The notes: generated by a model not told the origin, from the sequence alone. A stretch of DNA of 64,000 nt from Brevibacillus brevis NBRC 100599 (GCF_000010165.1 NC_012491.1:1172001-1236000); one strand, 5' to 3'; shown: positions 31,943 through 41,021, counted from the first letter of the stretch. Program-made: numbers and translations.

Positions 31943-33364
31943 TTGACCAACGACGAGCGCAAAGAACTGGAGCGATCCATTGACGAAATTACCGAGATCG
32001 CCAAAGGGTTCAATCTCGATTTTTACCCGATGCGATACGAGATATGCCCGTCTGACATCATTTATACATTTGGCGCATATGGAATGCCCACACGATTTTC
32101 GCACTGGAGTTTTGGAAAGTCCTTTTACCGGATGAAACTGCAATATGATCTGAATCTGAGCAAAATCTACGAGCTCGTCATCAACTCCAATCCATGTTAC
32201 GCGTTTCTTTTGGACGGCAATTCCTTGATCCAAAACAAGCTCATTGTGGCTCACGTCCTTGCTCACTGCGACTTTTTTAAAAACAATGTGCGCTTCTCCA
32301 ACACCAATCGGGATATGGTCGAAAGCATGGCGGCCAGCGGAGAGCGGATTCGCCAGTATGAGATCGAGTATGGCAAGGAAGCTGTGGAGAATTTGCTCGA
32401 CGCGAGCTTGGCGATTCAGGAGCACATCGATCCGAGCTTGCTGCGTCCGAAGCTGCGCTGGAAACGAGAGCCAGAGGAAGCTAACAAAAAGACGAGGAAC
32501 GAACGGAACTCCCCTTATGACGATCTCTGGGGATTGGACCGTAAAGCAAAAGAGGAAGCCGAGCCGGTAAAAGCACCACGCAAATTCCCGCCGGAGCCGG
32601 AAAAAGACCTATTGCTGTTCATTATGGAATACAGCAATATCCTAGACGATTGGCAGCGGGATGTGCTGACGATCATCCGGGATGAGATGCTGTATTTCTG
32701 GCCGCAGATGGAAACGAAGATCATGAACGAAGGCTGGGCCACCTACTGGCATATGCGCATCCTGCGCGAAATGGAGCTGACAGAATCGGAGACGATCGAG
32801 TTTGCCAAGCTGCATTCCTCCGTTATTCAGCCTTCGACGACGAGTATCAATCCGTATCATTTGGGTCTGAAAATTTTGGAGGACATTGAAAAGCGCTGGG
32901 ATAATCCTACGAAGGAGGAGCAGGAGCGTTTCGGACGCAAACCAGGAGAGGGACGCGCAAAAATATTCGAGGTGCGCGAGCTGGAGTCTGACATCAGCTT
33001 CATTCGCAACTTCCTGACCAAGGACCTCGTCAGTGATCTGGATTTGTATATGTTCGGCAAGCAGGGCAACGATTGGGTCGTCGCGGAAAAGCAGTGGGAG
33101 AAGGTACGCGATGGTCTTGCGGGTACACGGGTTAACGGGGGATTCCCTTATGTACTCGTACACGATGGGGATTACTTACGCTCCGGCGAGATGTATTTGA
33201 AGCATCATTTCGAGGGCCTGGAGCTGGATGTCAAATACGTAGAAAAAACATTGCCTTACATCTATGACTTGTGGGGAAAATCCATCCACCTTGAATCGAT
33301 GGTGGAGGATCGACAAGTGTTGTTTACGTACGATGGCAAGAAGGTACATCGCCGCTTTTTATAG
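31943..33364 (+). CDS. spoVR: SpoVR family protein
   Basis: A 473-residue homologue of Bacillus SpoVR, which is needed for normal spore cortex formation. Characteristic regions include [33 protein letters not shown] (split here for length: N-terminal domain, ~28-60), [13 protein letters not shown] near 108 and [13 protein letters not shown] near 260. The start is TTG 31943 after GGGGGAGGCGAAACGAT. This is the first core gene after the prophage relic. A terminator at 33371-33417 follows. Confidence 0.94.
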   Translation: MTNDERKELERSIDEITEIAKGFNLDFYPMRYEICPSDIIYTFGAYGMPTRFSHWSFGKSFYRMKLQYDLNLSKIYELVINSNPCYAFLLDGNSLIQNKLIVAHVLAHCDFFKNNVRFSNTNRDMVESMAASGERIRQYEIEYGKEAVENLLDASLAIQEHIDPSLLRPKLRWKREPEEANKKTRNERNSPYDDLWGLDRKAKEEAEPVKAPRKFPPEPEKDLLLFIMEYSNILDDWQRDVLTIIRDEMLYFWPQMETKIMNEGWATYWHMRILREMELTESETIEFAKLHSSVIQPSTTSINPYHLGLKILEDIEKRWDNPTKEEQERFGRKPGEGRAKIFEVRELESDISFIRNFLTKDLVSDLDLYMFGKQGNDWVVAEKQWEKVRDGLAGTRVNGGFPYVLVHDGDYLRSGEMYLKHHFEGLELDVKYVEKTLPYIYDLWGKSIHLESMVEDRQVLFTYDGKKVHRRFL

Positions 33365-33370
33365 GGGGAA

Positions 33371-33417
33371 AAAGGCCGCGTGCCGGGTGGAAGCTGACCG
33401 AGCGTGCGGCCCTTTTC
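33371..33417 (+). terminator. Terminator after spoVR
   Basis: GGCCGCGTGC pairs with GCGTGCGGCC, followed by CTTTTCT. It is part of a segment duplicated at 34433-34478. Confidence 0.75.
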
Positions 33418-33503
33418 TACGTGCCCGAACGAGGACAACTGAACCGTCATTTTCATGTGACTGCTGATCCCGTCGTCCATGGGGATGCTCGTCCCGTTGA
33501 TGG
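33371..33503 (-). pseudogene. Decayed duplicate of an SDR gene 3' end plus terminator
   Basis: The segment matches 34433-34565 at most positions. On the minus strand it encodes INGTSIPMDDGISSHMKM-TVQLSS, the counterpart of INGTSITMDGGISSHIGITDQLS at the end of the intact SDR, but its stop codon is lost (TAG changed to TCG) and everything upstream of ING is missing. It shows that an SDR copy once lay here. Confidence 0.75.
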
Positions 33504-33549
33504 AAGAGAGCTGGCAAAGAAGCGAGCGCGTTCGTGTTTTTGAGGAGTT

Positions 33550-34014
33550 TCAAGGTAAACTGCTAGTTTTTTTCTCAAGCTCCATCGCTTCTTCCAAAAA
33601 GGCTTGCCTTGCTTCTTTTACTAGGAAAACAATCAGGATGAAAACAAAGATGTAGGCAAAGTCGAGAAACCAGATAAGCCCCAAGGGATGGGAAAGCATG
33701 GCCCCTAGCATAGGTGACATCAACCCACCCATAACTCCAGCCATTACTCCTTCAATAGAAGCGGTAAGAGAGACCAATTTCCCCGAGATAAACCCAACCA
33801 CCATACCAATTGCGATAGCAATGATCGTCGCAGATTGTAAATCGCTCACCAGATATACTTGAATGTTCAACCCCAAGGAAATACTAGACATAGCACCTAA
33901 CACCATAGCGATGATCATGCCATCCATACAGGCAAGCTCGGACCGATTTTTATAGGTATAAAGGATACAGCTAACCGTCACCAAACTGAGAAAAATCATG
34001 TTTAGGAATAGCAT
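33550..34014 (-). CDS. Hypothetical multi-pass membrane protein
   Basis: A 154-residue protein with about five hydrophobic segments (MLFLNMIFLSLVTVSCILYT, GMIIAMVLGAMSSISLGLNI, ATIIAIAIGMVVGFISGKLV, GVMAGVMGGLMSPMLGAML, FAYIFVFILIVFLVK) and a charged C-terminus. Gly/Met-rich helices recall small metal or ion carriers but no family is recognised. AAGAGGATTAT precedes the ATG. A Cys-rich micro-ORF ends 10 bases upstream. It was probably inserted between the two SDR copies. Confidence 0.65.
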   Translation of the reverse strand: MLFLNMIFLSLVTVSCILYTYKNRSELACMDGMIIAMVLGAMSSISLGLNIQVYLVSDLQSATIIAIAIGMVVGFISGKLVSLTASIEGVMAGVMGGLMSPMLGAMLSHPLGLIWFLDFAYIFVFILIVFLVKEARQAFLEEAMELEKKTSSLP

Positions 34015-34024
34015 ATAATCCTCT

Positions 34025-34114
34025 TTAGTTCGCTGCTATTTTCCTTCTTCGCCTGCATCCACACCTGCAAAAGATATTGCATCTACTACCTCGACAAAGA
34101 CATCTGTTAGCCAC
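34025..34114 (-). CDS. Putative 29-aa Cys/Arg-rich upstream ORF
   Basis: A GTG at 34114 with AGGAGG eight bases upstream opens MANRCLCRGSRCNIFCRCGC then RRRRKIAAN. Six Cys and eight Arg in 29 codons are unusual. The ribosome site and start lie in the 3' arm of a 12-bp hairpin (34114-34125 with 34142-34153). It ends 10 bases before the membrane-protein gene. No protein evidence; it may be a regulatory leader peptide or chance. Confidence 0.35.
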   Translation of the reverse strand: MANRCLCRGSRCNIFCRCGCRRRRKIAAN

Positions 34115-34153
34115 TTTGACCACCTCCTGCAATAACATATGAGGTGGTCAAAG
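34114..34153. promoter_or_regulatory. 12-bp inverted repeat covering a ribosome binding site
   Basis: CTTTGACCACCT and AGGTGGTCAAAG are perfect complements with a 16-base loop. On the minus strand the 3' arm contains part of AGGAGG and reaches the GTG of the micro-ORF, so folding would hide the start site. It could equally be a repressor operator. Confidence 0.55.
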
Positions 34154-34276
34154 AAAGTTGCTTGACTGTGGATCGGTATTTTCACTAATTATTCTAAAAT
34201 GGGTTGAATGTTTTTGTTAAAATTTCAAACGATTACCATTAATATAAGGAAGAAGACTGATGAATGAGGTGATCCT

Positions 34277-34459
34277 ATCAGAATAATTCTCTTGGTTATA
34301 CTTCTTGGGCTGTTAGCATTGAGATTTTTCGATCTAGACGTTAGCATGGGAATCAATAGAAAGGTTTTAGTAGTCATCACAGTTGCGGTGGCTTTCTGGA
34401 TGTTTTATTTGGACTATAAGGGTAGAGGAAAGAAAGGCCGCACGACCGGTGGAAACTGA
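34277..34459 (+). CDS. Possible 60-aa small membrane protein with non-canonical ATC start
   Basis: An open frame reads I-RIILLVILLGLLALRFFDL with a second helix RKVLVVITVAVAFWMFYLDY and a basic tail. GAGGTG lies five bases before ATC 34277, which aligns where a start is expected, but no ATG/GTG/TTG occurs there; TTG at 34292 is an alternative. Its end runs into the terminator at 34433-34478. Either a start-codon mutation has silenced it or initiation is unusual. Confidence 0.35.
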   Translation: MRIILLVILLGLLALRFFDLDVSMGINRKVLVVITVAVAFWMFYLDYKGRGKKGRTTGGN

Positions 34460-34478
34460 CCGAGCGTGCGGCTTTTTC
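34433..34478. terminator. Terminator between the small ORF and the SDR gene
   Basis: GCCGCACG pairs with CGTGCGGC, followed on the plus strand by TTTTTC and preceded by an A-rich tract. It may serve both strands. Confidence 0.7.
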
Positions 34479-34491
34479 TGTGTGTAACGAA

Positions 34492-35259
34492 CTAGGACAA
34501 CTGATCCGTAATTCCAATGTGACTGCTGATCCCGCCGTCCATGGTGATACTCGTCCCGTTGATGTATCCGCTATGCGGTCCAACGAGATGATCAATCATC
34601 TGGGCGATTTCCACCGGTTGAGCTACGCGTTTGACCGGGCTTTTGGCGATGACCCGATTCATGTAATCCGAAATATCCTCCGGACGTACGCCCATCGCGG
34701 TATCCACATATCCGGGACAGATGGCATTGCAAGTAATCCCGTGCTCACCCCATTCCGCAGCAATTGTTTTCGTATAGCCGATCATGCCGTGCTTGGAAGC
34801 GACGTAGGTGGACGAATGTGCTGAGCCGAGCAAGCCCTGAATAGAAGCGATGTTGACGATCCGCCCGTAGTTCCTTTCTTTCATCTTGGGTAACAGGTTT
34901 CTGCAAAATAGGAATACACTTTTCAAGTTGGTATTCATGATCCAATCCCACTCTTCATCGGAGACTTCGTCAACTCGGTGGAATGGACCACCAACTCCGG
35001 CGTTGTTGACCAAGATGGTGATATCTCCGAAATGCGATTCTACTAGCTGGATGGCTTCTTCTACTTGTGCTCGTTGACCGACATCACAGCGAATGGACAA
35101 GGCTTGACCGCCTGCCTGACTGATTGCTTGGGCGACTAACTGAGCCTTTTCTTCATGTACATCAAGAACAGCGACACGTACCCCATGTTGAGCCAAAAGC
35201 TTTGCGGCTGCTGCCCCGATTCCATTGCCTGCTCCTGTGATGATTGCTACTTGCTGCAT
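34492..35259 (-). CDS. SDR family oxidoreductase (3-hydroxybutyrate dehydrogenase/3-oxoacyl reductase-like)
   Basis: A 255-residue short-chain dehydrogenase: cofactor motif ITGAGNGIGAAAAKLL at the N-terminus, NNAGVGG near residue 88, and catalytic Ser plus YVASKHG (YxxxK) near 152-156, with the C-terminal GTSITMDGGISS typical of FabG/BDH-like SDRs. ATG 35259 follows AAGGAGAGTTTTCAA; the frame is open to 35325. It lies 28 bases after a second SDR gene and divergent from a 3-hydroxyacyl-CoA dehydrogenase, suggesting a hydroxyacid or fatty-acid oxidation role. Confidence 0.9.
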   Translation of the reverse strand: MQQVAIITGAGNGIGAAAAKLLAQHGVRVAVLDVHEEKAQLVAQAISQAGGQALSIRCDVGQRAQVEEAIQLVESHFGDITILVNNAGVGGPFHRVDEVSDEEWDWIMNTNLKSVFLFCRNLLPKMKERNYGRIVNIASIQGLLGSAHSSTYVASKHGMIGYTKTIAAEWGEHGITCNAICPGYVDTAMGVRPEDISDYMNRVIAKSPVKRVAQPVEIAQMIDHLVGPHSGYINGTSITMDGGISSHIGITDQLS

Positions 35260-35287
35260 TTGAAAACTCTCCTTATTCATCTGTGAT

Positions 35288-35989
35288 TTAGAGAACGCCT
35301 TTAGGCGGAAGGATTTTGACTTCATCGATTCGAACGTGGAGGGGACGGGAGGCGATATCTAACACGGTATCTGCCACATCTTTTGGTACGAGCATCGCAC
35401 TCGGATCAAAAAAATGTCGGTCCTCCGTCATATTTGTATGAACGGCGCCGGGAAAAATGGTGGAGACTCTTACATTGTCGTCTTTCCATTCTTCATTGCA
35501 AATTTGGGAAAAGCCTTGGACGGCAAATTTCGAAGCACCATAAACGCCGTTTTCCGCAATGGGAATATATCCTGAGACACTAGAGATATTGATGATACGG
35601 CCTCCGTGAGCTTTCATTACCTTGTATCCTTCGCGGCTGCAAAGAAAGAGTCCGGTTACATTGGTGCGAAAAACATTCTCCCATTCATCTAAGCTTGTTT
35701 GTTCAACAGGCTTAAACACGCCGACGCCTGCATTGTTCACGAGGACATCTAGACGTCCGTATAACCTTTGTACTTGCGCAAATAAGGCAAGGACACTTTG
35801 CTCGTCAGTCACGTCTAGCTGTACATTCGTCACACTTCCCGGTTCAGCATGTGCAATTTCGCTCGGATGAGGCGCGGTTCGAGAGGTTGCCCAAACGATC
35901 GCTCCTTCTTTTGCCAGAACATTTGCCATCTCAAAGCCCAATCCCCGACTGGCTCCTGTGATGACCACGACTTTATTCAGTAGTTTCAT
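35288..35989 (-). CDS. SDR family oxidoreductase
   Basis: A 233-residue short-chain dehydrogenase. The N-terminus has VVVITGASRGLGFEMANVLAK, then NNAGVGVFKP near 85 and the catalytic YGASKFAVQGF near 150. The C-terminus (DEVKILPPKGVL) fits SDRs acting on small alcohols or ketones. ATG 35989 follows GGAGGTACGC; the frame is open to 36076. First gene of a two-SDR operon, divergent from the 3-hydroxyacyl-CoA dehydrogenase. Confidence 0.9.
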   Translation of the reverse strand: MKLLNKVVVITGASRGLGFEMANVLAKEGAIVWATSRTAPHPSEIAHAEPGSVTNVQLDVTDEQSVLALFAQVQRLYGRLDVLVNNAGVGVFKPVEQTSLDEWENVFRTNVTGLFLCSREGYKVMKAHGGRIINISSVSGYIPIAENGVYGASKFAVQGFSQICNEEWKDDNVRVSTIFPGAVHTNMTEDRHFFDPSAMLVPKDVADTVLDIASRPLHVRIDEVKILPPKGVL

Positions 35990-36189
35990 GCGTACCTCCG
36001 TATATAAAACGTCCATTCCAATAATTGGTTTTACTAAACGTTTTTTAATGGTACAAAACTTTGACCCTTCCAACAAGCGCCATACAAATGAATTTCGGTA
36101 AAAGGAGTAGGAACTTGTGGGCAGGAACTAGGTATTTCATCGTGGAAAGCTTTGCTAGTAAACCGAATTCACCCTAGGAGGATCTTTCT

Positions 36190-37122
36190 ATGGAAAAGCA
36201 TGTGGCTGTTATCGGATCAGGTGTTATGGGACATGGAATCGCGCAGTTATTCGCATTGGCTGGATTTCGTGTTTCTCTTTACGATTTGCAGGAAGAGTTT
36301 TTGCTGAAAGCGAGAGCTAGCATCGAGCACAGCCTTTCTCTTTTGGTTGCAGAGGGAGTGATTGCAGACCAGTCTAGAGTAGCGGCGCTCGAGCATATCG
36401 TCCTGACCACGGATTTGCAAGCGGCAGTATCTTCAGCTGAAATCATCACAGAAGCAATCCCAGAAGTCGTCGAGCTAAAGTGGGAGCTGTTTGAAAAGCT
36501 GGAGCATTACGCGAAGCCAGATGCGATTATTGCTTCCAATACGTCTACGTTTTCGATTGCGCGACTGATTGAAAAAGCTACGACTCCCCAACGCTTTATC
36601 ATTACACATTTTTTCAATCCAGCCCAATTGGTTCCGTTGGTAGAGGTAGTCAAGCATGAGAAAACCGCGCTGGAAGTGATTCAAAAAACCATGCAGCTGA
36701 TGGAAGAGATCGGGAAGTGCCCTGTTCTGTTGAAAAAGGATGTACCGGGCTTTATCGCCAATCGGCTACAAACAGCCTTAGTGAGAGAAGCTTTTCATTT
36801 GCTTGCAGAAGGTGTTGCAGATGCAGCCCAGATCGACACGGTGATGAAGAACGGAATTGGCTTTCGCTGGGCTTTTGTCGGGCCTATTGAGACGGCGGAT
36901 TTTGGTGGACTCGATACGTGGAAGCGCGTGATGGATAACCTGGCGCCAGAGCTGAATGGTTCGACAAAAGCACCCGCCATCATGGAGGAACGGGTAGCAG
37001 AAGGCAATCTCGGCACCAAGACCGGTGCAGGTATTTACTCGTATACGGATACGGCTGTTTCAGAAAAGCTGCGTGTACGTGACGAACAGTTTATCCGCTT
37101 GGGGAAAATGAAGCGCAGTTGA
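36190..37122 (+). CDS. 3-hydroxyacyl-CoA dehydrogenase family protein
   Basis: A 310-residue soluble HCDH-type enzyme oxidising 3-hydroxyacyl-CoA with NAD. The Rossmann motif is AVIGSGVMGHGIAQLFALAG. EAIPEVVELKWELFEKLE and ASNTSTFSIA follow, and the catalytic His is in THFFNPAQLVPLVEVV near residue 140. The C-terminal domain has the KDVPGFIANRLQTALVREAFHLL stretch. CCTAGGAGGATCTTTCT precedes the ATG. Divergent from two SDR genes across a ~200-base regulatory gap, so they may share control. Confidence 0.92.
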   Translation: MEKHVAVIGSGVMGHGIAQLFALAGFRVSLYDLQEEFLLKARASIEHSLSLLVAEGVIADQSRVAALEHIVLTTDLQAAVSSAEIITEAIPEVVELKWELFEKLEHYAKPDAIIASNTSTFSIARLIEKATTPQRFIITHFFNPAQLVPLVEVVKHEKTALEVIQKTMQLMEEIGKCPVLLKKDVPGFIANRLQTALVREAFHLLAEGVADAAQIDTVMKNGIGFRWAFVGPIETADFGGLDTWKRVMDNLAPELNGSTKAPAIMEERVAEGNLGTKTGAGIYSYTDTAVSEKLRVRDEQFIRLGKMKRS

Positions 37123-37178
37123 AGTGACTTACAAATTCGCTCAACAAAGCAACTGTTGCAGCTTGCATCGATCCAATA

Positions 37179-37217
37179 CCGACCGTCCTGTCTATCATTC
37201 ATAAGCAGGGCGGCTTT
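37179..37217 (+). terminator. Terminator after the hydroxyacyl-CoA dehydrogenase gene
   Basis: CCGTCCTG pairs with CAGGGCGG over a 16-base loop, followed by CTTTTCT. Confidence 0.65.
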
Positions 37218-37284
37218 TCTATGGCCGCGAGGGCGGTATAATCCCCACTTTTTTATACCTATTACAGTTCTATATATTTTTTGC

Positions 37285-37312
37285 TTAATTAACACTCCTT
37301 CGTTACCGATAT
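37285..37312 (+). promoter_or_regulatory. Sigma-D-like promoter of the chemoreceptor gene
   Basis: TTAA (37285-37288) and ACCGATAT (37305-37312), spaced by 16, fit the Bacillus sigma-D consensus TAAA-N14-16-GCCGATAT. The downstream gene is a chemoreceptor, a standard sigma-D target. Confidence 0.65.
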
Positions 37313-37380
37313 AAAAAAATTAGGACTCCACCTACAGGAAACGTTTTTCCAAATACAACTTAGAAAGAAGATGAAATGAA

Positions 37381-39360
37381 GTGAAAGTTAACCTCAGGAA
37401 TTGGCTTCGAAGCTATCGAACCAAACTCATCATCACATTTCTCTTGATTCTGTTAGTTCCTTCCCTTGTCGTTGGAAGCTTGGCTTACAATCAAGCGAGA
37501 CAAGAAATTGAAAAACAGATCATGGACAGCGCCGACGAAAACGTCGATTTGGTCAACTCCATCGTAAGCAGTACGTTTGAGGGCAAAAAGAAGGATGCTG
37601 ACTATTTGGCAAAAGATATCACACCTGGCGTGAAATCAGCTGATGTTCAAGAAGAAATCATGCATCACTTGGATATGTATATGGGCATGCATGCGGATGT
37701 GTCCAGTATCAGTTTGGGAACGGCTGACGGTCAGTATTTCCGCGCTCCCAAGCAAGAAATACAGGCAGGGTTTGATCCCCGGACGAGAGACTGGTACAAG
37801 AGAGCAATGGAAAACAAGGGGACGGTCGTCGTTACAGAGCCATATATTTCGGCGGTATCAGGTCAGGTTTTAGTAGCGGTAGCAAGAACGACAGAGGATG
37901 GCGCTGGGGTTATCTGCATTACAGTTGGGATTGAACAGATCAAGCAACTGGCAAACTCAGTCAGCATCGGTTCGGATGGAGATGTCATCGTAGTGGACAG
38001 CAATAAGAAGTATGTCGTCCACCCGGAAAATCAGGCAGGAACAGTGGCACAAGAGAGTTTTTACGACAACTTGTTCCAAGGAGAAACAGGACAATTCACT
38101 TACGAGGAGCAAAGCATCCCGAAACAGATTTACTATGCGACGAATCCAGCTACTGGCTGGAAAATTGCCGGTTCGATGTACTTGTCAGAGGTTGAGGATG
38201 CTGCAGAGCCGATTTTCGAGCAAACGTTTTGGACGATTGCGATCTGCTTGGTGTTGGGAGGACTCATTGTAGCAGCTGTTCTGCGTTCCCTTCTCCAGTC
38301 CATCCAGGAAGTGAAGGTACATGCCGTTAGAGTGAGCCAAGGGAATTTGACTGACCCGATTCAAGTACGGTCAACCGATGAAATCGGTGAGCTTGGCCAT
38401 GCGTTTAATACGATGCAGGATAACCTGCGGGCGCTCATTTCAGATGTCGAGACTAGAGCGGAGCAAGTAGCAGCGTCTTCGGAGCAATTGACCGCGAGTG
38501 CGCAGCAGACGAGCATTGCAACCGAGCATGTAACGACTGCGGTTCAAGAGGTAGCTGGCAGTGCGGAACAACAAACGAGCGGAATCGACCAAAATGTTCG
38601 CTCCTTGCAGGAGATTGCGGAAGGGGTCACACGGATTGTAGAGAGTGTCAATGTGTTGTCGGATACGGCTCAGCAAACGACGGTTCAGGCAGAAGAAGGG
38701 GGCAACTTTGTCGCTCAGGTCATGAGTCAAATGAAGTCGATTCATGAATCGGTAGAACAGTCTGATCGCATGACCAAATCGCTCTATGACCGTTCGAAAG
38801 AAATCGGCACGATCTCGGATGTCATCAGCGGGATTGCCCAGCAGACGAATTTGCTGGCATTGAATGCAGCGATTGAAGCGGCGCGGGCTGGTGAGCATGG
38901 CAAAGGCTTTGCGGTTGTAGCTACAGAGGTGCGACTGTTGGCTGAGCAATCACAAATGTCGGCTAAGCAAATTTCTGAATTGATCACAGAGATTCAACGG
39001 GAAACCAAGCAATCCGTCGACAACATGGAAACAGTCAGACTGGATGTTGAAGCAGGCTTGGAAGTTTCGGAGGAGACGATTCACAAGTTTGAAGGCATTA
39101 TGGAAAGCACCAGAATGACCAATCCACATATCGCAGAGGTTTCCATGATCGCACAGCAAATCTTGGCTGCTGTTCAGGAAGTAACCGCGACTGCCAATGT
39201 GCTCGTCACCATCGCGAAAAGCAATGCCGAAACAGCCGAGGAAGTAGCAGCCTCTACGGAGGAGCAACTCGCCTCCATGCAAGAGATCTCATCCTCCGCT
39301 CAATCCTTGTCGTCATTGGCGGAAGAGCTGAAAGTAATGCTCAATAAGTTTACCTATTAG
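37381..39360 (+). CDS. Methyl-accepting chemotaxis protein with dCache sensor
   Basis: A 659-residue transmembrane chemoreceptor. TM1 lies at ~15-35 ([20 protein letters not shown]), an extracellular dCache_1 domain at ~40-275 ([27 protein letters not shown] is typical), TM2 at ~280-305, HAMP at ~305-360, then the long coiled-coil signalling domain whose tip reads [38 protein letters not shown]. The start is GTG 37381. Such dCache receptors commonly bind amino acids. A sigma-D-like promoter lies upstream. Confidence 0.94.
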   Translation: MKVNLRNWLRSYRTKLIITFLLILLVPSLVVGSLAYNQARQEIEKQIMDSADENVDLVNSIVSSTFEGKKKDADYLAKDITPGVKSADVQEEIMHHLDMYMGMHADVSSISLGTADGQYFRAPKQEIQAGFDPRTRDWYKRAMENKGTVVVTEPYISAVSGQVLVAVARTTEDGAGVICITVGIEQIKQLANSVSIGSDGDVIVVDSNKKYVVHPENQAGTVAQESFYDNLFQGETGQFTYEEQSIPKQIYYATNPATGWKIAGSMYLSEVEDAAEPIFEQTFWTIAICLVLGGLIVAAVLRSLLQSIQEVKVHAVRVSQGNLTDPIQVRSTDEIGELGHAFNTMQDNLRALISDVETRAEQVAASSEQLTASAQQTSIATEHVTTAVQEVAGSAEQQTSGIDQNVRSLQEIAEGVTRIVESVNVLSDTAQQTTVQAEEGGNFVAQVMSQMKSIHESVEQSDRMTKSLYDRSKEIGTISDVISGIAQQTNLLALNAAIEAARAGEHGKGFAVVATEVRLLAEQSQMSAKQISELITEIQRETKQSVDNMETVRLDVEAGLEVSEETIHKFEGIMESTRMTNPHIAEVSMIAQQILAAVQEVTATANVLVTIAKSNAETAEEVAASTEEQLASMQEISSSAQSLSSLAEELKVMLNKFTY

Positions 39361-39383
39361 CATACGAGCAGGGCGCTTTGAAG

Positions 39384-39420
39384 CACAACAGATCGTTTAC
39401 AGAATCTGTTGTGTTTTTCA
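39384..39420 (+). terminator. Terminator after the chemoreceptor gene
   Basis: ACAACAGAT pairs with ATCTGTTGT, followed by GTTTTTC. Confidence 0.75.
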
Positions 39421-39511
39421 TTTGTACATATAGGTTCCTAATTATGGTAATATGAATTGCCTACCAATTCGAGAAAAAACGGAATCGCATGTCGGAGGGG
39501 AAAAGGAAGCA

Positions 39512-39853
39512 ATGAAACTCAAGCGAAACGAATCGATCGTGCAAGAGAATATAGCGGCAAACCTATTCAGAGGAAGGGAAGGAGTAGGTGGGAAGTTAAC
39601 GATTACGAGTGAAAGACTCTATTTTCAACCACACAGTCACAATAATCAAACACAACCTCTCGAATTGCACTTGAATGATATTACGGCAGTTGAAAAGCGG
39701 AATACGCTATTCGTGATCCCAAATGGAATGAAAATCAAGATGCATAACGGGCAAGAGCACAAATTTGTTGTATGGAAACGGGCGGAGATCATTGGAATGA
39801 TTCAAGATACAAAAATGAAGCAAAAAATGACGGTGATTATTAAGACGAGGTAG
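39512..39853 (+). CDS. GRAM domain-containing protein
   Basis: A 113-residue PH-like GRAM domain protein: NLFRGREGVGGKLTITSERL, then YFQPHSHNN, LHLNDITAVEKRNTLFVIPN and KIKMHNGQEHKFVVWKRAEI. GRAM domains bind lipid or protein partners; role unknown. GGAGGGGAAAAGGAAGCA precedes ATG 39512; the frame is open to 39452. It converges with a minus-strand gene across a shared hairpin. Confidence 0.82.
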   Translation: MKLKRNESIVQENIAANLFRGREGVGGKLTITSERLYFQPHSHNNQTQPLELHLNDITAVEKRNTLFVIPNGMKIKMHNGQEHKFVVWKRAEIIGMIQDTKMKQKMTVIIKTR

Positions 39854-39868
39854 TCATCCGTTCAATGA

Positions 39869-39907
39869 AAAGCGCCCTGCCACAAGCAATACTGAGCAGG
39901 GCGCTTC
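39869..39907. terminator. Bidirectional hairpin between convergent small genes
   Basis: AAGCGCCCTG and CAGGGCGCTT form a perfect 10-bp stem, flanked by short A- and T-rich tracts. Confidence 0.7.
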
Positions 39908-39914
39908 CCACATT

Positions 39915-40184
39915 TTACAAATTCCTTGCAATGTGTGGTTTGCTATAATGACTGGTACCCCCACCGCCAACCAATACTCTTCCACCTTGTCTGAAGATGA
40001 GCAATTTCCTGGATCCATCTGAGAGCAGTACAGTGACTTTTGCCCGATTCGTTTTTGCAATATAAATAACGTAACCACTTCTGGAGATTATCGTACGCCA
40101 GTTGCGGTCGAATTCAGAGCGCAGAACGCGATTGGAATACACTTGGTTTTCCACACGTCTCGCGGTGATTCTTTTGTTTTTCAT
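39915..40184 (-). CDS. Basic hypothetical protein, 89 aa
   Basis: A very basic small protein starting MKNKRITARRVENQVYSNRV, with a central beta-rich stretch (WRTIISRSGYVIYIAKTNRAKVTVLLSDG) and a GGRVLVGGGG turn. AGGAGGTG lies ten bases before the ATG. The high Arg/Lys content suggests nucleic-acid binding, but no family is recognised. Confidence 0.6.
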   Translation of the reverse strand: MKNKRITARRVENQVYSNRVLRSEFDRNWRTIISRSGYVIYIAKTNRAKVTVLLSDGSRKLLIFRQGGRVLVGGGGTSHYSKPHIARNL

Positions 40185-40342
40185 CGAGTCTCAACACCTC
40201 CTGTCAATCTATCCTATTCATGGGAGAGAAAAAGGAGTGGACAAGAGTTGTAGGCAATTTTACTATTTTCGTTGCAACAACGCAGGAAGCGTTCTATGAT
40301 AACACCAAGGACGGTATTCAAGTTAAAAAGGAGTGAAAGACA

Positions 40343-40564
40343 ATGGCAAAAAGCGTAGCACGCAAGCAACGGGAAAAACTGGCTCGTGAAGGCAAAAGAA
40401 ACCCAGAGCTCAACAGAAGCATCTTTGCATTCGCTGACATGAGACAACGGACGACGAAGACGAGAGCAGAAAAACTGAATCAACAGAAGCACAAAAGGTC
40501 GTTATCCTACCAAAGTGATGATGGCCTTTTTTATTTGCGTGCGAAGCTTGCTGCAATCGTTTAA
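40343..40564 (+). CDS. Conserved small basic protein, 73 aa
   Basis: The sequence MAKSVARKQREKLAREGKRN, PELNRSIFAFADMRQRTTKT, KLNQQKHKR...SDDGLFY resembles a short conserved Bacillales protein of unknown function (YqkK-like by recollection, not certain). AAAAAGGAGTGAAAGACA precedes the ATG. Probably ribosome- or RNA-associated judging from charge alone. Confidence 0.7.
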   Translation: MAKSVARKQREKLAREGKRNPELNRSIFAFADMRQRTTKTRAEKLNQQKHKRSLSYQSDDGLFYLRAKLAAIV

Positions 40565-40601
40565 CATAAAATCATCCCGTACCAAAGTGAGGCATGACAT
40601 C

Positions 40602-40898
40602 ATGAATAATACTATTCACCCCGAATGCGCGAGAGCCATTCAGCATCTCCTCCAACTGAAGGACCCAAAACGCGAAGACTTTTTGGCGTTGAAAACGTAC
40701 GGAAATGATCGCTATTCAGCAATGGGGTGGGAGGAGCTACAGACGTACATCAATGAAAAGACCGTCATCATTGTCGAGCAGTTTGAAAATGAACAAAATA
40801 TTATGTCCGCCCTGCGTTGGGTAGCGAGAGGATTGCCGGCTTGGCTAGCGATTCGAAAAGTGCGGGCGGATTATTCAGTGTATGGATACAAGAAGTAG
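40602..40898 (+). CDS. Hypothetical protein, 98 aa
   Basis: The ATG at 40602 (GTGAGGCATGACATC upstream) begins MNNTIHPECARAIQHLLQLK; it continues ALKTYGNDRYSAMGWEELQTYINEKT and ALRWVARGLPAWLAIRKVRAD. Mostly helical, soluble, family not recognised. The frame is open from 40515, overlapping the previous gene, but without a better ribosome site. A terminator follows at 40899-40923. Confidence 0.6.
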   Translation: MNNTIHPECARAIQHLLQLKDPKREDFLALKTYGNDRYSAMGWEELQTYINEKTVIIVEQFENEQNIMSALRWVARGLPAWLAIRKVRADYSVYGYKK

Positions 40899-40923
40899 CC
40901 TGTCTTCGAATGACAGGTTTTTT
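40899..40923 (+). terminator. Terminator after the 98-aa gene
   Basis: CCTGTC and GACAGG with a short loop, followed by six T. Confidence 0.75.
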
Positions 40924-41021
40924 CTATTCCAAAAAAATATATGCAAATAATAGAAATAATACTGCACGAATGAAAAGATAGGTCTATTATTGTCAGTATC
41001 AGAAATTTTGGAGGAGACATC

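Noticed and set aside
33364..33560. Intact small gene on the minus strand at 33262-33480
   Set aside because: The ORF is the readthrough of the decayed SDR 3' end and terminator into spoVR antisense; it is explained by the duplication.
40978..41021. yybP-ykoY manganese riboswitch before the TerC gene
   Set aside because: The gap after the preceding terminator is under 100 bases and lacks the conserved GGGGAGUA and ACCCU-type segments.
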